Positions 7,261-12,596 of a stretch of 12,706 nucleotides of DNA are shown in pieces. Positions within the stretch are counted from its first letter, which is position 1. The number at the start of each line of letters is the position of its first letter. Source of the DNA: DASUCS01 sp041166365 (GTDB lineage: Bacteria; Actinomycetota; Acidimicrobiia; Acidimicrobiales; JACDCH01); NCBI GenBank assembly GCA_041166365.1, contig JBEEFX010000095.1:1-12706 (forward strand), read 5' to 3'. Under the pieces are notes generated by a model. The model searched no databases, was not told the DNA's origin, and worked only from the letters and a program-made list of their open reading frames with translations. The translations under genes were made by a program, and so were the position numbers.

Positions 7261-7536
7261 ATGCCATCCGGCTCGATGCAGGTTCCAGAGAGTGTTCGTC
7301 GCGATGTTTGGCGCGTGCTGATAGCGGGAGCGGTGCTACTTGCGTGCGCCGTCAGCTGTGCTCTCACAGCACGATCCCGGTCGGTTGGCGGACAGATCGT
7401 GTGGTCGGGATCAGTGTTGATCGCTCTCGCGGCCGGTGCGGCACTCGGAGGCCGTCGTTATGGCAGGCGGCTCGCATTCACCGTCGCTGGCGCTGCAGCC
7501 GGACTATCGATAGTCGGGCACGTTGCAGCCTCGTGA
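7261..7536 (+). CDS. small three-helix membrane protein, unknown function
   Basis: A 91-residue product with three hydrophobic segments: VLIAGAVLLACAVSCALTA (about 19-37), IVWSGSVLIALAAGAALGG (about 45-63) and LAFTVAGAAAGLSIVGHV (about 70-87). Basic residues (RR.VWR, RRYGRR) lie between them. The frame is open upstream to 7147, but that extension runs through the dispersed repeat and is not protein-like, so I start at ATG 7261; ATG 7276 is an alternative. There is no clear ribosome binding site. It is an inner-membrane orphan without any motif I recognise, standing alone between two copies of the repeat. Confidence 0.5.
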   Translation: MPSGSMQVPESVRRDVWRVLIAGAVLLACAVSCALTARSRSVGGQIVWSGSVLIALAAGAALGGRRYGRRLAFTVAGAAAGLSIVGHVAAS

Positions 7537-7598
7537 GTAGGAATCGACGAGCATCGGCGGTCGTGATTCGGTCCACCGCCCCGGTCCCCACGCACTGA

Positions 7599-7617
7599 AC
7601 GTGCCGATCTCGGTCGA
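7599..7617 (+). repeat. dispersed repeat copy 7, core GTGCCGATCT at 7601
   Basis: Differs from 7184-7202 at one base. CCGA-TC-TCGG makes a short hairpin inside the repeat, and the outer arms ACTGA and TCGGT can also pair with one G-T wobble. Confidence 0.7.
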
Positions 7618-7705
7618 CCGCATTCGGCGATCTGCGCGAGTACGGGCTGCTGACAAGTTGTCCTAAGACTTGGCGGAACTGCACGCTGAACGCATCGAGG
7701 GAACG

Positions 7706-7710
7706 GGAGG
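7706..7710 (+). promoter_or_regulatory. ribosome binding site deciding the start at 7715
   Basis: GGAGG (part of GGGAGG) stands four bases before ATG 7715. It favours this start over the in-frame TTG 7670. Confidence 0.55.
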
Positions 7711-7714
7711 CAGC

Positions 7715-8431
7715 ATGCCTGAGGAGTTCGAGGGCGATCTTGCGGGCGCCGTGTTTTGGGGTGTCGATCTCAGCGGCGCCCGCTTTCGCGACGTCAATCT
7801 CACCGACGTGAAGATCAGCCACGCGTGGCTCGTCAACGTCGACGTCGACGCGCTGGTCGATGCGGTTGTCATCAACGGCGTCGACGTCACCGCATACGTG
7901 AACGAGCGTGACCCGTGGTATCCGTTGCGGGCGATGCTCCGTCCTGCGAACCCGGAGGGAATGCGCGCAACCTGGGCGGCCCTGGAAGACGAGTGGGCGA
8001 AGACGATCAGTCGGGCGCAAGCCCTCCCCGAACCCGCACTGCATGAGTCGGTGAACGGCGAGTGGGCCTTCGTCCAGACGCTCCGGCATCTCGTTTTCGC
8101 GATGGACAAGTGGTTCGCAGTGCCGATCCTCGGAGAGACCTTCCACTCGATCGGGTTACCGAACTCCGGCTCCGTCGACTTCCCGTGGCCCGGGCTCGAC
8201 TACGACCTGACGCCGACTGTCTCGGAAGCTCTCGCGGTGCGCGCGGATCGCGCCACGCGCTTTCGTGACCATCTCGTGTCGGTTGCGGCGACCGATTTCG
8301 CTCGACCGGTCGATGTACTCGAGAACGGGACGAACCCGCTACAAGAATGCATTTACACCGTCTTTGAGGAAGAGTTCTGGCACAACCGCTATGCGCAGCG
8401 CGACCTCGAGCAGCTGAAAGCGGCGAAATAG
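7715..8431 (+). CDS. DinB-family protein with pentapeptide-like N-terminal segment
   Basis: A 238-residue cytoplasmic protein. Residues 8-60 (DLAGAVFWGVDLSGARF, then RDVNLTDVKISHAWL) have the five-residue periodicity A/S-x-F/L of a few pentapeptide-repeat coils. From about 75 on it is a DinB-like four-helix bundle: ATWAALEDEWAK, then QTLRHLVFAMDKWF with His125, and the closing helix EEEFWHNRYAQRDLEQL with His223. In the DinB/YfiT superfamily three histidines usually bind a metal; two are clear here and the third is not obvious. Members include thiol-dependent transferases (bacillithiol or mycothiol S-transferases) and many unknowns, so the substrate cannot be named. The stop (TAG 8429-8431) abuts an inverted repeat that may terminate transcription. 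The gene stands alone between repeats at 7601 and 8536. Confidence 0.85.
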   Translation: MPEEFEGDLAGAVFWGVDLSGARFRDVNLTDVKISHAWLVNVDVDALVDAVVINGVDVTAYVNERDPWYPLRAMLRPANPEGMRATWAALEDEWAKTISRAQALPEPALHESVNGEWAFVQTLRHLVFAMDKWFAVPILGETFHSIGLPNSGSVDFPWPGLDYDLTPTVSEALAVRADRATRFRDHLVSVAATDFARPVDVLENGTNPLQECIYTVFEEEFWHNRYAQRDLEQLKAAK

Positions 8432-8470
8432 GAGCCCGGCTCGAGCGTCACCGCAGCACGCAACGGGCTC
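8432..8470. terminator. inverted repeat after the DinB-like gene, candidate terminator
   Basis: GAGCCCG (8432-8438) starts within the last base of the stop's neighbour and is exactly complementary to CGGGCTC (8464-8470), with a 25-base loop. It lies between convergent genes. The absence of a T-run and the long loop make it weak. Confidence 0.35.
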
Positions 8471-8534
8471 GCGCCGTTCTGACCGGTGTCCACCAGAGTT
8501 CTGCAGATCGGCGCTGCGGTCCGATTCGGCTTTG

Positions 8535-8549
8535 GGTGCCGTTCTCGCC
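8535..8549 (+). repeat. dispersed repeat copy 8, core GTGCCGTTCT at 8536
   Basis: Fifteen bases identical to 6290-6304; GGTG and CGCC at its ends can pair with one wobble. Its last base is the last base of the minus-strand phosphotransferase gene's stop codon region, so it abuts that gene's 3' end. Confidence 0.65.
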
Positions 8550-9637
8550 TAGAGCAGATCCGCTGCGTCGAGGTCGAGGCAGGCTGTGAAAGACCGTACG
8601 GCCATGCCCTCGACCAGCTCTCGTCCTCGTTCGTTGGCGGGGTCGAACTGTGCGCCCGCGATGACGGCGTAGACGGTCGTGACCAGCAGGTTGCGCCGAT
8701 ACTCCGTCCAGGCACTCTCGAAGGGGTAGTCGGGCCGGCCGAGGGCATCGTGCCAGGCCCGCAGGATGTCGTCTTCGCAAGCTCGCCGGTCGTCGACCGC
8801 CATCGAGCCGCTCAGGAGATAGGCGGCGTCGAACACACCCGGCCCCGAGCTCGAGATCTGCCAGTCGAGCACCGCGACCCGGTCGTCGGGTGCGGCACCA
8901 TCATCGAAGAGCAGGTTGTCGATTCGGAAGTCGCCGTGCGCAACGGTCACCGGCGACGACGATCGGCATACCGGCAGGAGCTCCTCCCACTCGGCTTGGA
9001 CGCGCTCGCCAAGGGCGACGCTGCCGGCGGGGAGGGTGTCGCCGAACTTGGCGAGGAACGGTTCCCACGCCTGGCGGTAGCCCGCGCCGGCGCTGAGGCT
9101 GATGGGCCCGTCGAAGCGGGGCATCCACGTGAAGGCGTCGATGACCGGCGACTCCCACAGTTCGGTGTGCAGGCCAGCGAGTGACACCAGTGCCTGGCGG
9201 GCCCGGTCCGCGCCTACTCCGGCGACTTGGCTGATGCTCGTGCGGTGGCCGAGATCCTCGAGGAGCAGGCCGAACTGGTTGGCGTCGCGGTCGATCAGGT
9301 TCCAGTAGCAGCGGGGGGTGCGGGTCGGCAGCTTGTCGGCGAGGTGTTGGTAGAAGCGGCCCTCGCGCTCGTAGAAGTTGAAGTGGTCACCCTGCGCCCG
9401 GTTTTCGGGAAAGTGGCTCGGCAGTTTCAGCACGACCGACCCCGGCGCGCCGAGCGCCTCGCCGTCGTAGCGCAGCGACAGCCGGGCGAGCTGGCCGACG
9501 ATGCCGACGCCGACGCCAATGGGCTCGTGGACGACCTCTGCCACCGACGAGGCGCGGTCGAGCACACCCCCTTCACGCAGGCAGTCGGTGACGAACGCAG
9601 GCGTTGCCTGCTCGGTCTGGTTCGGCAGATCGCCCAC
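8549..9637 (-). CDS. APH/EcKinase-like phosphotransferase
   Basis: A 362-residue cytoplasmic protein of the aminoglycoside-phosphotransferase/ecdysteroid-kinase-like (protein-kinase-like) fold. Visible motifs are Lys71 in SVVLKLPS for the ATP lysine; acidic residues in YEREGRFY (90-92); QFGLLLEDLG (121-130) for the hinge; the catalytic loop VAHGDFRIDNLLFDD with Asp236 and Asn241; and the metal-binding Asp258 in VLDWQ. It transfers the ATP gamma-phosphate to a small molecule. The branch with KLPS...N.FYEREGRFY is common in actinobacteria with mostly unknown substrates, and resistance cannot be assumed. The frame is open to 9787, but GTG 9637 has GGGGG six bases upstream and gives the family-like start. 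It is divergent from the GNAT gene across a region holding three repeat-like sites. Confidence 0.85.
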   Translation of the reverse strand: MGDLPNQTEQATPAFVTDCLREGGVLDRASSVAEVVHEPIGVGVGIVGQLARLSLRYDGEALGAPGSVVLKLPSHFPENRAQGDHFNFYEREGRFYQHLADKLPTRTPRCYWNLIDRDANQFGLLLEDLGHRTSISQVAGVGADRARQALVSLAGLHTELWESPVIDAFTWMPRFDGPISLSAGAGYRQAWEPFLAKFGDTLPAGSVALGERVQAEWEELLPVCRSSSPVTVAHGDFRIDNLLFDDGAAPDDRVAVLDWQISSSGPGVFDAAYLLSGSMAVDDRRACEDDILRAWHDALGRPDYPFESAWTEYRRNLLVTTVYAVIAGAQFDPANERGRELVEGMAVRSFTACLDLDAADLL

Positions 9638-9643
9638 TGATGT

Positions 9644-9648
9644 CCCCC
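9644..9648 (-). promoter_or_regulatory. ribosome binding site for the phosphotransferase gene
   Basis: On the minus strand GGGGGA precedes GTG 9635-9637 by about six bases, deciding this start within a frame open for 50 more codons. A TANNNT-like TAGGGT lies further upstream (9663-9668). Confidence 0.45.
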
Positions 9649-9736
9649 GTGTCGAGAGACAGACCCTACGTTCATCGCGTCGCCCATGCCTCCGATCTCG
9701 CGCAGCGACCCTCGGGTGATGAGTGGTCGTCGACTG

Positions 9737-9746
9737 ATGCCGATCC
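9737..9746 (+). repeat. weak repeat copy, ATGCCGATCC
   Basis: It differs from the core at the first base and has little flank similarity. It is recorded because it lies in the same intergenic region as two better copies and in the same direction. Confidence 0.25.
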
Positions 9747-9802
9747 GGGCTTCTGTCGGGAGAGGCGATCTCCGTGCGGCCGCGCAACAGATGAGCGCGT
9801 AA

Positions 9803-9812
9803 CTGCCGATCT
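9803..9812 (+). repeat. dispersed repeat copy 9, core CTGCCGATCT
   Basis: The first member of a close tandem pair; the next copy begins 23 bases later. First core base is C instead of G. Confidence 0.5.
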
Positions 9813-9825
9813 AAACGACCGGAAG

Positions 9826-9835
9826 GTGCCGATCT
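9826..9835 (+). repeat. dispersed repeat copy 10, core GTGCCGATCT
   Basis: The second member of the tandem pair, with the full left arm CCGGAAG as at 10886 and a similar arm (CGGAAG) at 11855. It ends 16 bases before the putative -10 of the GNAT gene. Confidence 0.65.
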
Positions 9836-9851
9836 AGCGCTGAATCACAGC

Positions 9852-9857
9852 CATACT
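9852..9857 (+). promoter_or_regulatory. putative leaderless -10 element CATACT
   Basis: CATACT (four of six matches to TATAAT) ends seven bases before GTG 9865. With no Shine-Dalgarno site present, a leaderless transcript is plausible. Confidence 0.35.
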
Positions 9858-9864
9858 CCCATCG

Positions 9865-10302
9865 GTGGAGATCCGAGAACTCCTCGAGGGCGAAGGCGAC
9901 CAGTTGCTGGCGCTGTTCGCCGCAGTGCTTCCCGATTCGCCGACCGCGCAGGCTGGCGGACTCGACGAACCCGAAGCGTTCCTGCGGGACCCGAGTTCCT
10001 TCGTGCTCGGCGCCTACGTGGACGATGTACCTGTCGGTCTGGCATGGGGCTTGCAAATGCGCTCGCCCAGCGGCCGGCTCACCACGTACGTTCACGAGCT
10101 AGAGGTGCATGAGACTTGGCGAAGACACGGCGTCGGATCTGCCCTCGTCACCCACGCCATGACCCTCGCTGGTCGGTGTGGCTCAACCAAGTTCTGGCTC
10201 TCGACCGGCGGACACAACGAGACAGCGCAAGCGCTGTACGAATCGCTCGGAGGAGACCGCAAGCCGCTCGGCGACGTCAACTATTGGTGGGACCTCGACT
10301 AA
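9865..10302 (+). CDS. GNAT-family N-acetyltransferase
   Basis: A 145-residue cytoplasmic acetyl-CoA-dependent transferase. Strand 4 and the acetyl-CoA loop are clear: TYVHELEVHETWRRHGVGSA, with the pyrophosphate-binding R-R-H-G-V-G at 86-91. Strand 5 follows (TKFWLST) and then the alpha-4 segment NETAQALYESLGG (118-130). The length and the order FVLGAYVDDVPVGLAWG – YVHELEVHETWRR – ALYESLGG resemble the AAC(3)-I-like branch of the superfamily, but the resemblance is too weak to name an aminoglycoside or any other substrate. The GTG start is supported by the nearby -10-like CATACT and by the family-typical opening MEIRELLEGE. It converges on the SET-domain gene, with 58 bases between the stops. 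Confidence 0.85.
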   Translation: MEIRELLEGEGDQLLALFAAVLPDSPTAQAGGLDEPEAFLRDPSSFVLGAYVDDVPVGLAWGLQMRSPSGRLTTYVHELEVHETWRRHGVGSALVTHAMTLAGRCGSTKFWLSTGGHNETAQALYESLGGDRKPLGDVNYWWDLD

Positions 10303-10323
10303 GCAAGCCCGAGTCCACTGCCC

Positions 10324-10335
10324 CCGGATCGCCGG
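10324..10335. terminator. short hairpin between convergent GNAT and SET genes
   Basis: CCGG-ATCG-CCGG followed by TTT on the plus strand, in a 58-base gap between convergent stops. It is a compact candidate bidirectional terminator; the stem is only four pairs. Confidence 0.35.
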
Positions 10336-10360
10336 TTTGGGAGAAGGTCGGTAGACGCCG

Positions 10361-10849
10361 CTACCGGATGGTTGAACGGGCGCTGCGCCGGTACTCGCCG
10401 CGTATGAATGCTGGCGCGTGCGGGAGCAGCAGCTGCTGACGGTCCTCGTCCATCGCGAAGAAGCTCCCTACAACCGTACCGGTGCAGTTTCTGGCACCGC
10501 AGTGGCACGGCCAGCTATCGCCATCGAACGCGTTGAGTCGATAGTCGATCGTGATCTCTTCGCCCGCAGCGATCGACCGCCACGCGAACACCTTGACGCC
10601 GTGACGCATCGCACTCGGGTCACAGGAGTGGTTGAGGTAGCAGCCCGGCACTTCGAGAATGGCGTAAAGATCGAAGCTCAGCTCGCAGAGGTGGATTCGG
10701 TCCCATTCGTCGAGCCTGGAGACGTCGGCTTCGGTTACGACTCGGGCGTGACGGCGACGGAAGATGAACTCGCCTGCATCGAACGCGCGCCGAGCGAAAA
10801 CGCCGAGGCCCTTGTCGGTTGCCTCGCGAACCTCAACATCAGCGATCAC
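10361..10849 (-). CDS. SET-domain protein-lysine methyltransferase-like protein with post-SET cysteines
   Basis: A 162-residue protein that is almost only a SET domain. The opening VREATDKGLGVFARRAFDAG (7-26) is the SET-N strand pair. NHSCDPSA (73-80) and EEITIDY (97-103) form the S-adenosylmethionine/lysine-binding pseudoknot. PCHCGARNCTG (114-124) is a post-SET CxCx4C cluster that, with Cys76, can hold a zinc ion. In this fold Tyr103 is the catalytic tyrosine. Bacterial SET proteins are scattered and usually explained by transfer; the target is unknown. The frame stays open to 11080 but that part runs backwards through the dispersed repeat. GTG 10849 is chosen because TACCTT, a good TANNNT, lies seven bases upstream; TTG 10858 is an alternative. 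Confidence 0.85.
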   Translation of the reverse strand: MIADVEVREATDKGLGVFARRAFDAGEFIFRRRHARVVTEADVSRLDEWDRIHLCELSFDLYAILEVPGCYLNHSCDPSAMRHGVKVFAWRSIAAGEEITIDYRLNAFDGDSWPCHCGARNCTGTVVGSFFAMDEDRQQLLLPHAPAFIRGEYRRSARSTIR

Positions 10850-10856
10850 TCGGAGC

Positions 10857-10862
10857 AAGGTA
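10857..10862 (-). promoter_or_regulatory. putative leaderless -10 element TACCTT
   Basis: On the minus strand TACCTT is followed by seven bases and GTG 10847-10849, the expected spacing for a leaderless actinobacterial transcript. Confidence 0.45.
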
Positions 10863-10878
10863 GAGCGCGAGGAACCAT

Positions 10879-10914
10879 CCGGAAGGTGCCGTTTCCGCGA
10901 GCACATCCGGCAGT
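10879..10914 (+). repeat. dispersed repeat copy 11, long form, core GTGCCGTTTC at 10886
   Basis: The first 22 bases match 11267-11288 at 21 positions. CGGAA and TTCCG can form a 5-bp stem around the core. CATCCGGCAGT (10904-10914) follows the core, as in the copy at 6291. Confidence 0.72.
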
Positions 10915-10919
10915 ACAGG

Positions 10920-11237
10920 ATGGGTGGACCGGCTGGCAGCAACCAGGCAGTCTGTGTCCTGGACGGGACTCGCAACCGTCGAACATCGCCTGGGACCTCG
11001 CGGATCGACCGGCCTGGCGTCGCCGCGAACGTGCTTTGGGGAATCCGGCTCATCCTGGCGGGACTTCTGTCCATTGCCACACTCGTGTCGCTGGTGCTGT
11101 GCCTTCTCCTGGCGAGCGTGTTCCTAACCGACTACGAGGGCGCGCGGTCGAACGGAACGGGCGTGATGGCTGTTGTGTCCGGTCTGGTGGTCGCCGTGCT
11201 CGCGGCGGCAACGATCAGATCATTTCGTGGCCTGTAG
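10920..11237 (+). CDS. small two-helix membrane protein, unknown function
   Basis: A 105-residue product. The C-terminal 69 residues are clearly protein-like, with two membrane helices: LILAGLLSIATLVSLVLCLL (about 44-63) and VMAVVSGLVVAVLAAATI (about 82-99), joined by the polar loop TDYEGARSNGTG. The first 36 residues are polar and less convincing. ATG 10920, directly after the long repeat copy, is the first start outside the repeat; GTG 11029 (MLWGIRLILAG) is an equally good alternative. No ribosome binding site is clear at either. It is an inner-membrane orphan flanked by the two most similar repeats of the window, at 10879 and 11267. I do not recognise the family. Confidence 0.45.
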   Translation: MGGPAGSNQAVCVLDGTRNRRTSPGTSRIDRPGVAANVLWGIRLILAGLLSIATLVSLVLCLLLASVFLTDYEGARSNGTGVMAVVSGLVVAVLAAATIRSFRGL

Positions 11238-11266
11238 CTGTTGCGATCGACTTCGTTGCGATCGAC

Positions 11267-11288
11267 CCGGAACGTGCCGTTTCCGCGA
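11267..11288 (+). repeat. dispersed repeat copy 12, core GTGCCGTTTC at 11274
   Basis: A 21/22 match to 10879-10900, 388 bases away. The single difference (C for G in front of the core) is in the loop of the CGGAA/TTCCG stem. Confidence 0.72.
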
Positions 11289-11337
11289 CTAGTTGACTAG
11301 GCGGAGGAGATCGCGGGAGCCCGTCGAACCTCATCGT

Positions 11338-11625
11338 GTGGGCGTGTGGGCGCGGCTTCGAGAAGTAGACGATCGGATCAACGACGGGATCAACTCCCGT
11401 CGCCCCGAGGACCTGACTCGCCACTGGTGGTGGTATCTCGTTGGCGCGGCCTTCAACATCGTCGTCGCTTGGACGATATTCGCTCTTGGAGTCGAGACCG
11501 TCGCCCTCGGGCTGCTCGTCCCCATGGTCGGCATGGGATTCCTGAGCGGCTTCTACTACTGCGAACGGCTGCGGTCAGAGGGCAAGGCGCGCGGCCGCTA
11601 CGGCCCGAGCCGCATTCCTGACTAG
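11338..11625 (+). CDS. small two-helix membrane protein, unknown function
   Basis: A 95-residue product with a polar amphipathic start (WARLREVDDRINDGI), then RHWWWYLVGAAFNIVVAWTI (about 30-49) and TVALGLLVPMVGMGFLSGFY (about 55-74) as membrane helices, and a basic tail ERLRSEGKARGRYGPSRIPD. Tail and head are probably cytoplasmic by the positive-inside rule. The frame is open upstream to TTG 11293. I prefer GTG 11338, next to GTG 11344, because the intervening residues are an unstructured arginine-rich stretch; no ribosome binding site or -10 settles it. Its size and layout resemble other small two-helix actinobacterial proteins, but I cannot assign a family or function. The next repeat starts nine bases after its stop. 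Confidence 0.55.
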   Translation: MGVWARLREVDDRINDGINSRRPEDLTRHWWWYLVGAAFNIVVAWTIFALGVETVALGLLVPMVGMGFLSGFYYCERLRSEGKARGRYGPSRIPD

Positions 11626-11633
11626 CGCGCAAC

Positions 11634-11643
11634 GTGCCGATAT
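11634..11643 (+). repeat. dispersed repeat copy 13, core GTGCCGATAT
   Basis: Lies in the 32-base gap between convergent stops at 11625 and 11658. CGATATCG is a perfect palindrome within the copy. Confidence 0.6.
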
Positions 11644-11657
11644 CGCTTGGGGGAAGC

Positions 11658-11834
11658 TCAGTCGTGATCGGGTTCAAGCGCGATGGCCCCAGCGCCCATT
11701 GTCGGCGAAGGCCGGCGCAGCGCTCGGTCGTGGCTCGGTCGTCCTTTGCCTCCGCGTCCGAAGAACAGTCGGTAGAGAAGGCGGTCGTACAGCGTGTCGT
11801 CGCTGTAGATCCAGTTCCACAATCGTCCGACCAC
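11658..11834 (-). CDS. 58-residue aromatic-rich small protein, apparently leaderless
   Basis: The product begins MVGRLWNWIYSDDTLYDRLL and continues YRLFFGRGGKGRP, then a basic tail to EPDHD. The front half is amphipathic and rich in Trp, Tyr and Phe, with codons strongly biased to G/C at the third position and aromatic codons in TAC/TTC/TGG form, which argues for a real gene. There is no membrane-length hydrophobic run and no known motif; a peripheral membrane or partner-binding peptide is a guess. The start is supported by TATCCT six bases upstream of GTG. The longer frame to 11987 runs backwards through the repeat at 11855 and is less protein-like. It is convergent with the membrane-protein gene to its left. 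Confidence 0.5.
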   Translation of the reverse strand: MVGRLWNWIYSDDTLYDRLLYRLFFGRGGKGRPSHDRALRRPSPTMGAGAIALEPDHD

Positions 11835-11840
11835 CCCAGA

Positions 11841-11846
11841 AGGATA
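11841..11846 (-). promoter_or_regulatory. putative leaderless -10 element TATCCT
   Basis: On the minus strand TATCCT-TCTGGG-GTG gives the classic six-base distance from -10 to a start codon used as first transcribed base. No -35 is evident. Confidence 0.45.
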
Positions 11847-11854
11847 TGCGGAAG

Positions 11855-11864
11855 GTGCCGATAC
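11855..11864 (+). repeat. dispersed repeat copy 14, core GTGCCGATAC
   Basis: It carries the left arm CGGAAG and is followed by a hairpin, CAGCCG-CTT-CGG with a bulge before GCTG. Its position relative to a downstream hairpin is like copy 1 (same GATAC ending). Confidence 0.62.
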
Positions 11865-12009
11865 AGCCGCTTCGGATGCTGCGGTGAGCGTGGCTCTTGG
11901 CAAGACGGCTGGAACCAGCCTCCGTGCGGCACCTCTGTCAACTTCTTCTGGCAGTCTCCGGCACGGATCGTTGCGACAACGCGACAAGGACTACCGCGTC
12001 GGGCCGGCC

Positions 12010-12540
12010 TCAGAACCGCCAACGCGTTGAGCCCGGCATCTCCTCGGCGGTGCCGACTGCGGTCGCGGTGCGCGGCTTCACTTCGTAGACGAACCACGGC
12101 GGCGGACCGAGCGCCGGTGCGTTGAAGGGTGCGATGATGCCGGTGCCCGAGTCGTCGGGCTGCGCCGGCCATCCGCTCTTCGCCCACAACGCCGCGATCT
12201 CGGCCACGACCCTGGGATCGGTCACGCGCTGGGCTTCGCCTGCGACCATCACGTCGAAGCCTTTGGTAGCGACACTGATTGTGCAGCGAGAGTCGCGTGC
12301 GACGTTGTCCGCCTTGCGGGTCCGTTCGCCGGTCTGGAACCAGCATGAGCCCGCGTGCCAAAGCGCGCCAACGCTCGTCACGTGCGGGCTTCCGTCGGCG
12401 TTCAGGGTTGTGAGCCAGAACGTCGAGCGGTTCGGCGACCGCGGGTCGTCGTGCGTCAGGAGGTCGGCGAGCTGCGCTTCAACTAGGGGCCAGTCGATCG
12501 TGGGCAGCCCATCGGCCTCACCAAGATTTGTCGAGTTCAT
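12010..12540 (-). CDS. PPOX-type (pyridoxamine-phosphate-oxidase-like) split-barrel protein
   Basis: A 176-residue cytoplasmic protein. The core FWLTTLNADGSPHVTSVGALWH (41-62) followed by CWFQTGERTRKADNVARDSR is the beta-barrel strand pair and phosphate-binding turn of FMN/F420-binding split-barrel proteins. CTISVATKGFDVMVAGEAQRVTD continues the barrel, and the end PPWFVYEVKPRTATAV..TRWRF is the closing strand. The actinobacterial family includes F420- and FMN-dependent reductases and heme-binding relatives; cofactor and substrate cannot be chosen from sequence alone. ATG 12540 is preceded by GAAGA, a weak ribosome binding site, five bases upstream. It is alone between repeats at 11855 and 12579. 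Confidence 0.87.
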   Translation of the reverse strand: MNSTNLGEADGLPTIDWPLVEAQLADLLTHDDPRSPNRSTFWLTTLNADGSPHVTSVGALWHAGSCWFQTGERTRKADNVARDSRCTISVATKGFDVMVAGEAQRVTDPRVVAEIAALWAKSGWPAQPDDSGTGIIAPFNAPALGPPPWFVYEVKPRTATAVGTAEEMPGSTRWRF

Positions 12541-12580
12541 AGTTCTTCAGACTGCGTCCTTGTCCGAAACTCATCGCGAT

Positions 12581-12596
12581 GCCGATACATCTCGGC
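12581..12596 (+). repeat. dispersed repeat copy 15, core ATGCCGATAC at 12579
   Basis: A variant first base but a perfect hairpin: GCCGA-TACATC-TCGGC. First of a close pair, the second starting 26 bases later. Confidence 0.45.

Noticed and set aside
8120..8129. GTGCCGATCC inside the DinB-like gene as a repeat copy
   Set aside because: It encodes Val-Pro-Ile with common codons and has no flank similarity to the intergenic copies, so chance is likelier; it is noted because it weakens a claim of strict intergenic location.
11886..12030. Plus-strand coding remnant reading WQDGWNQPPCG and NFFWQSP
   Set aside because: It has some protein-like character but no start codon with signals, and it overlaps the end of the split-barrel gene; too little to annotate.
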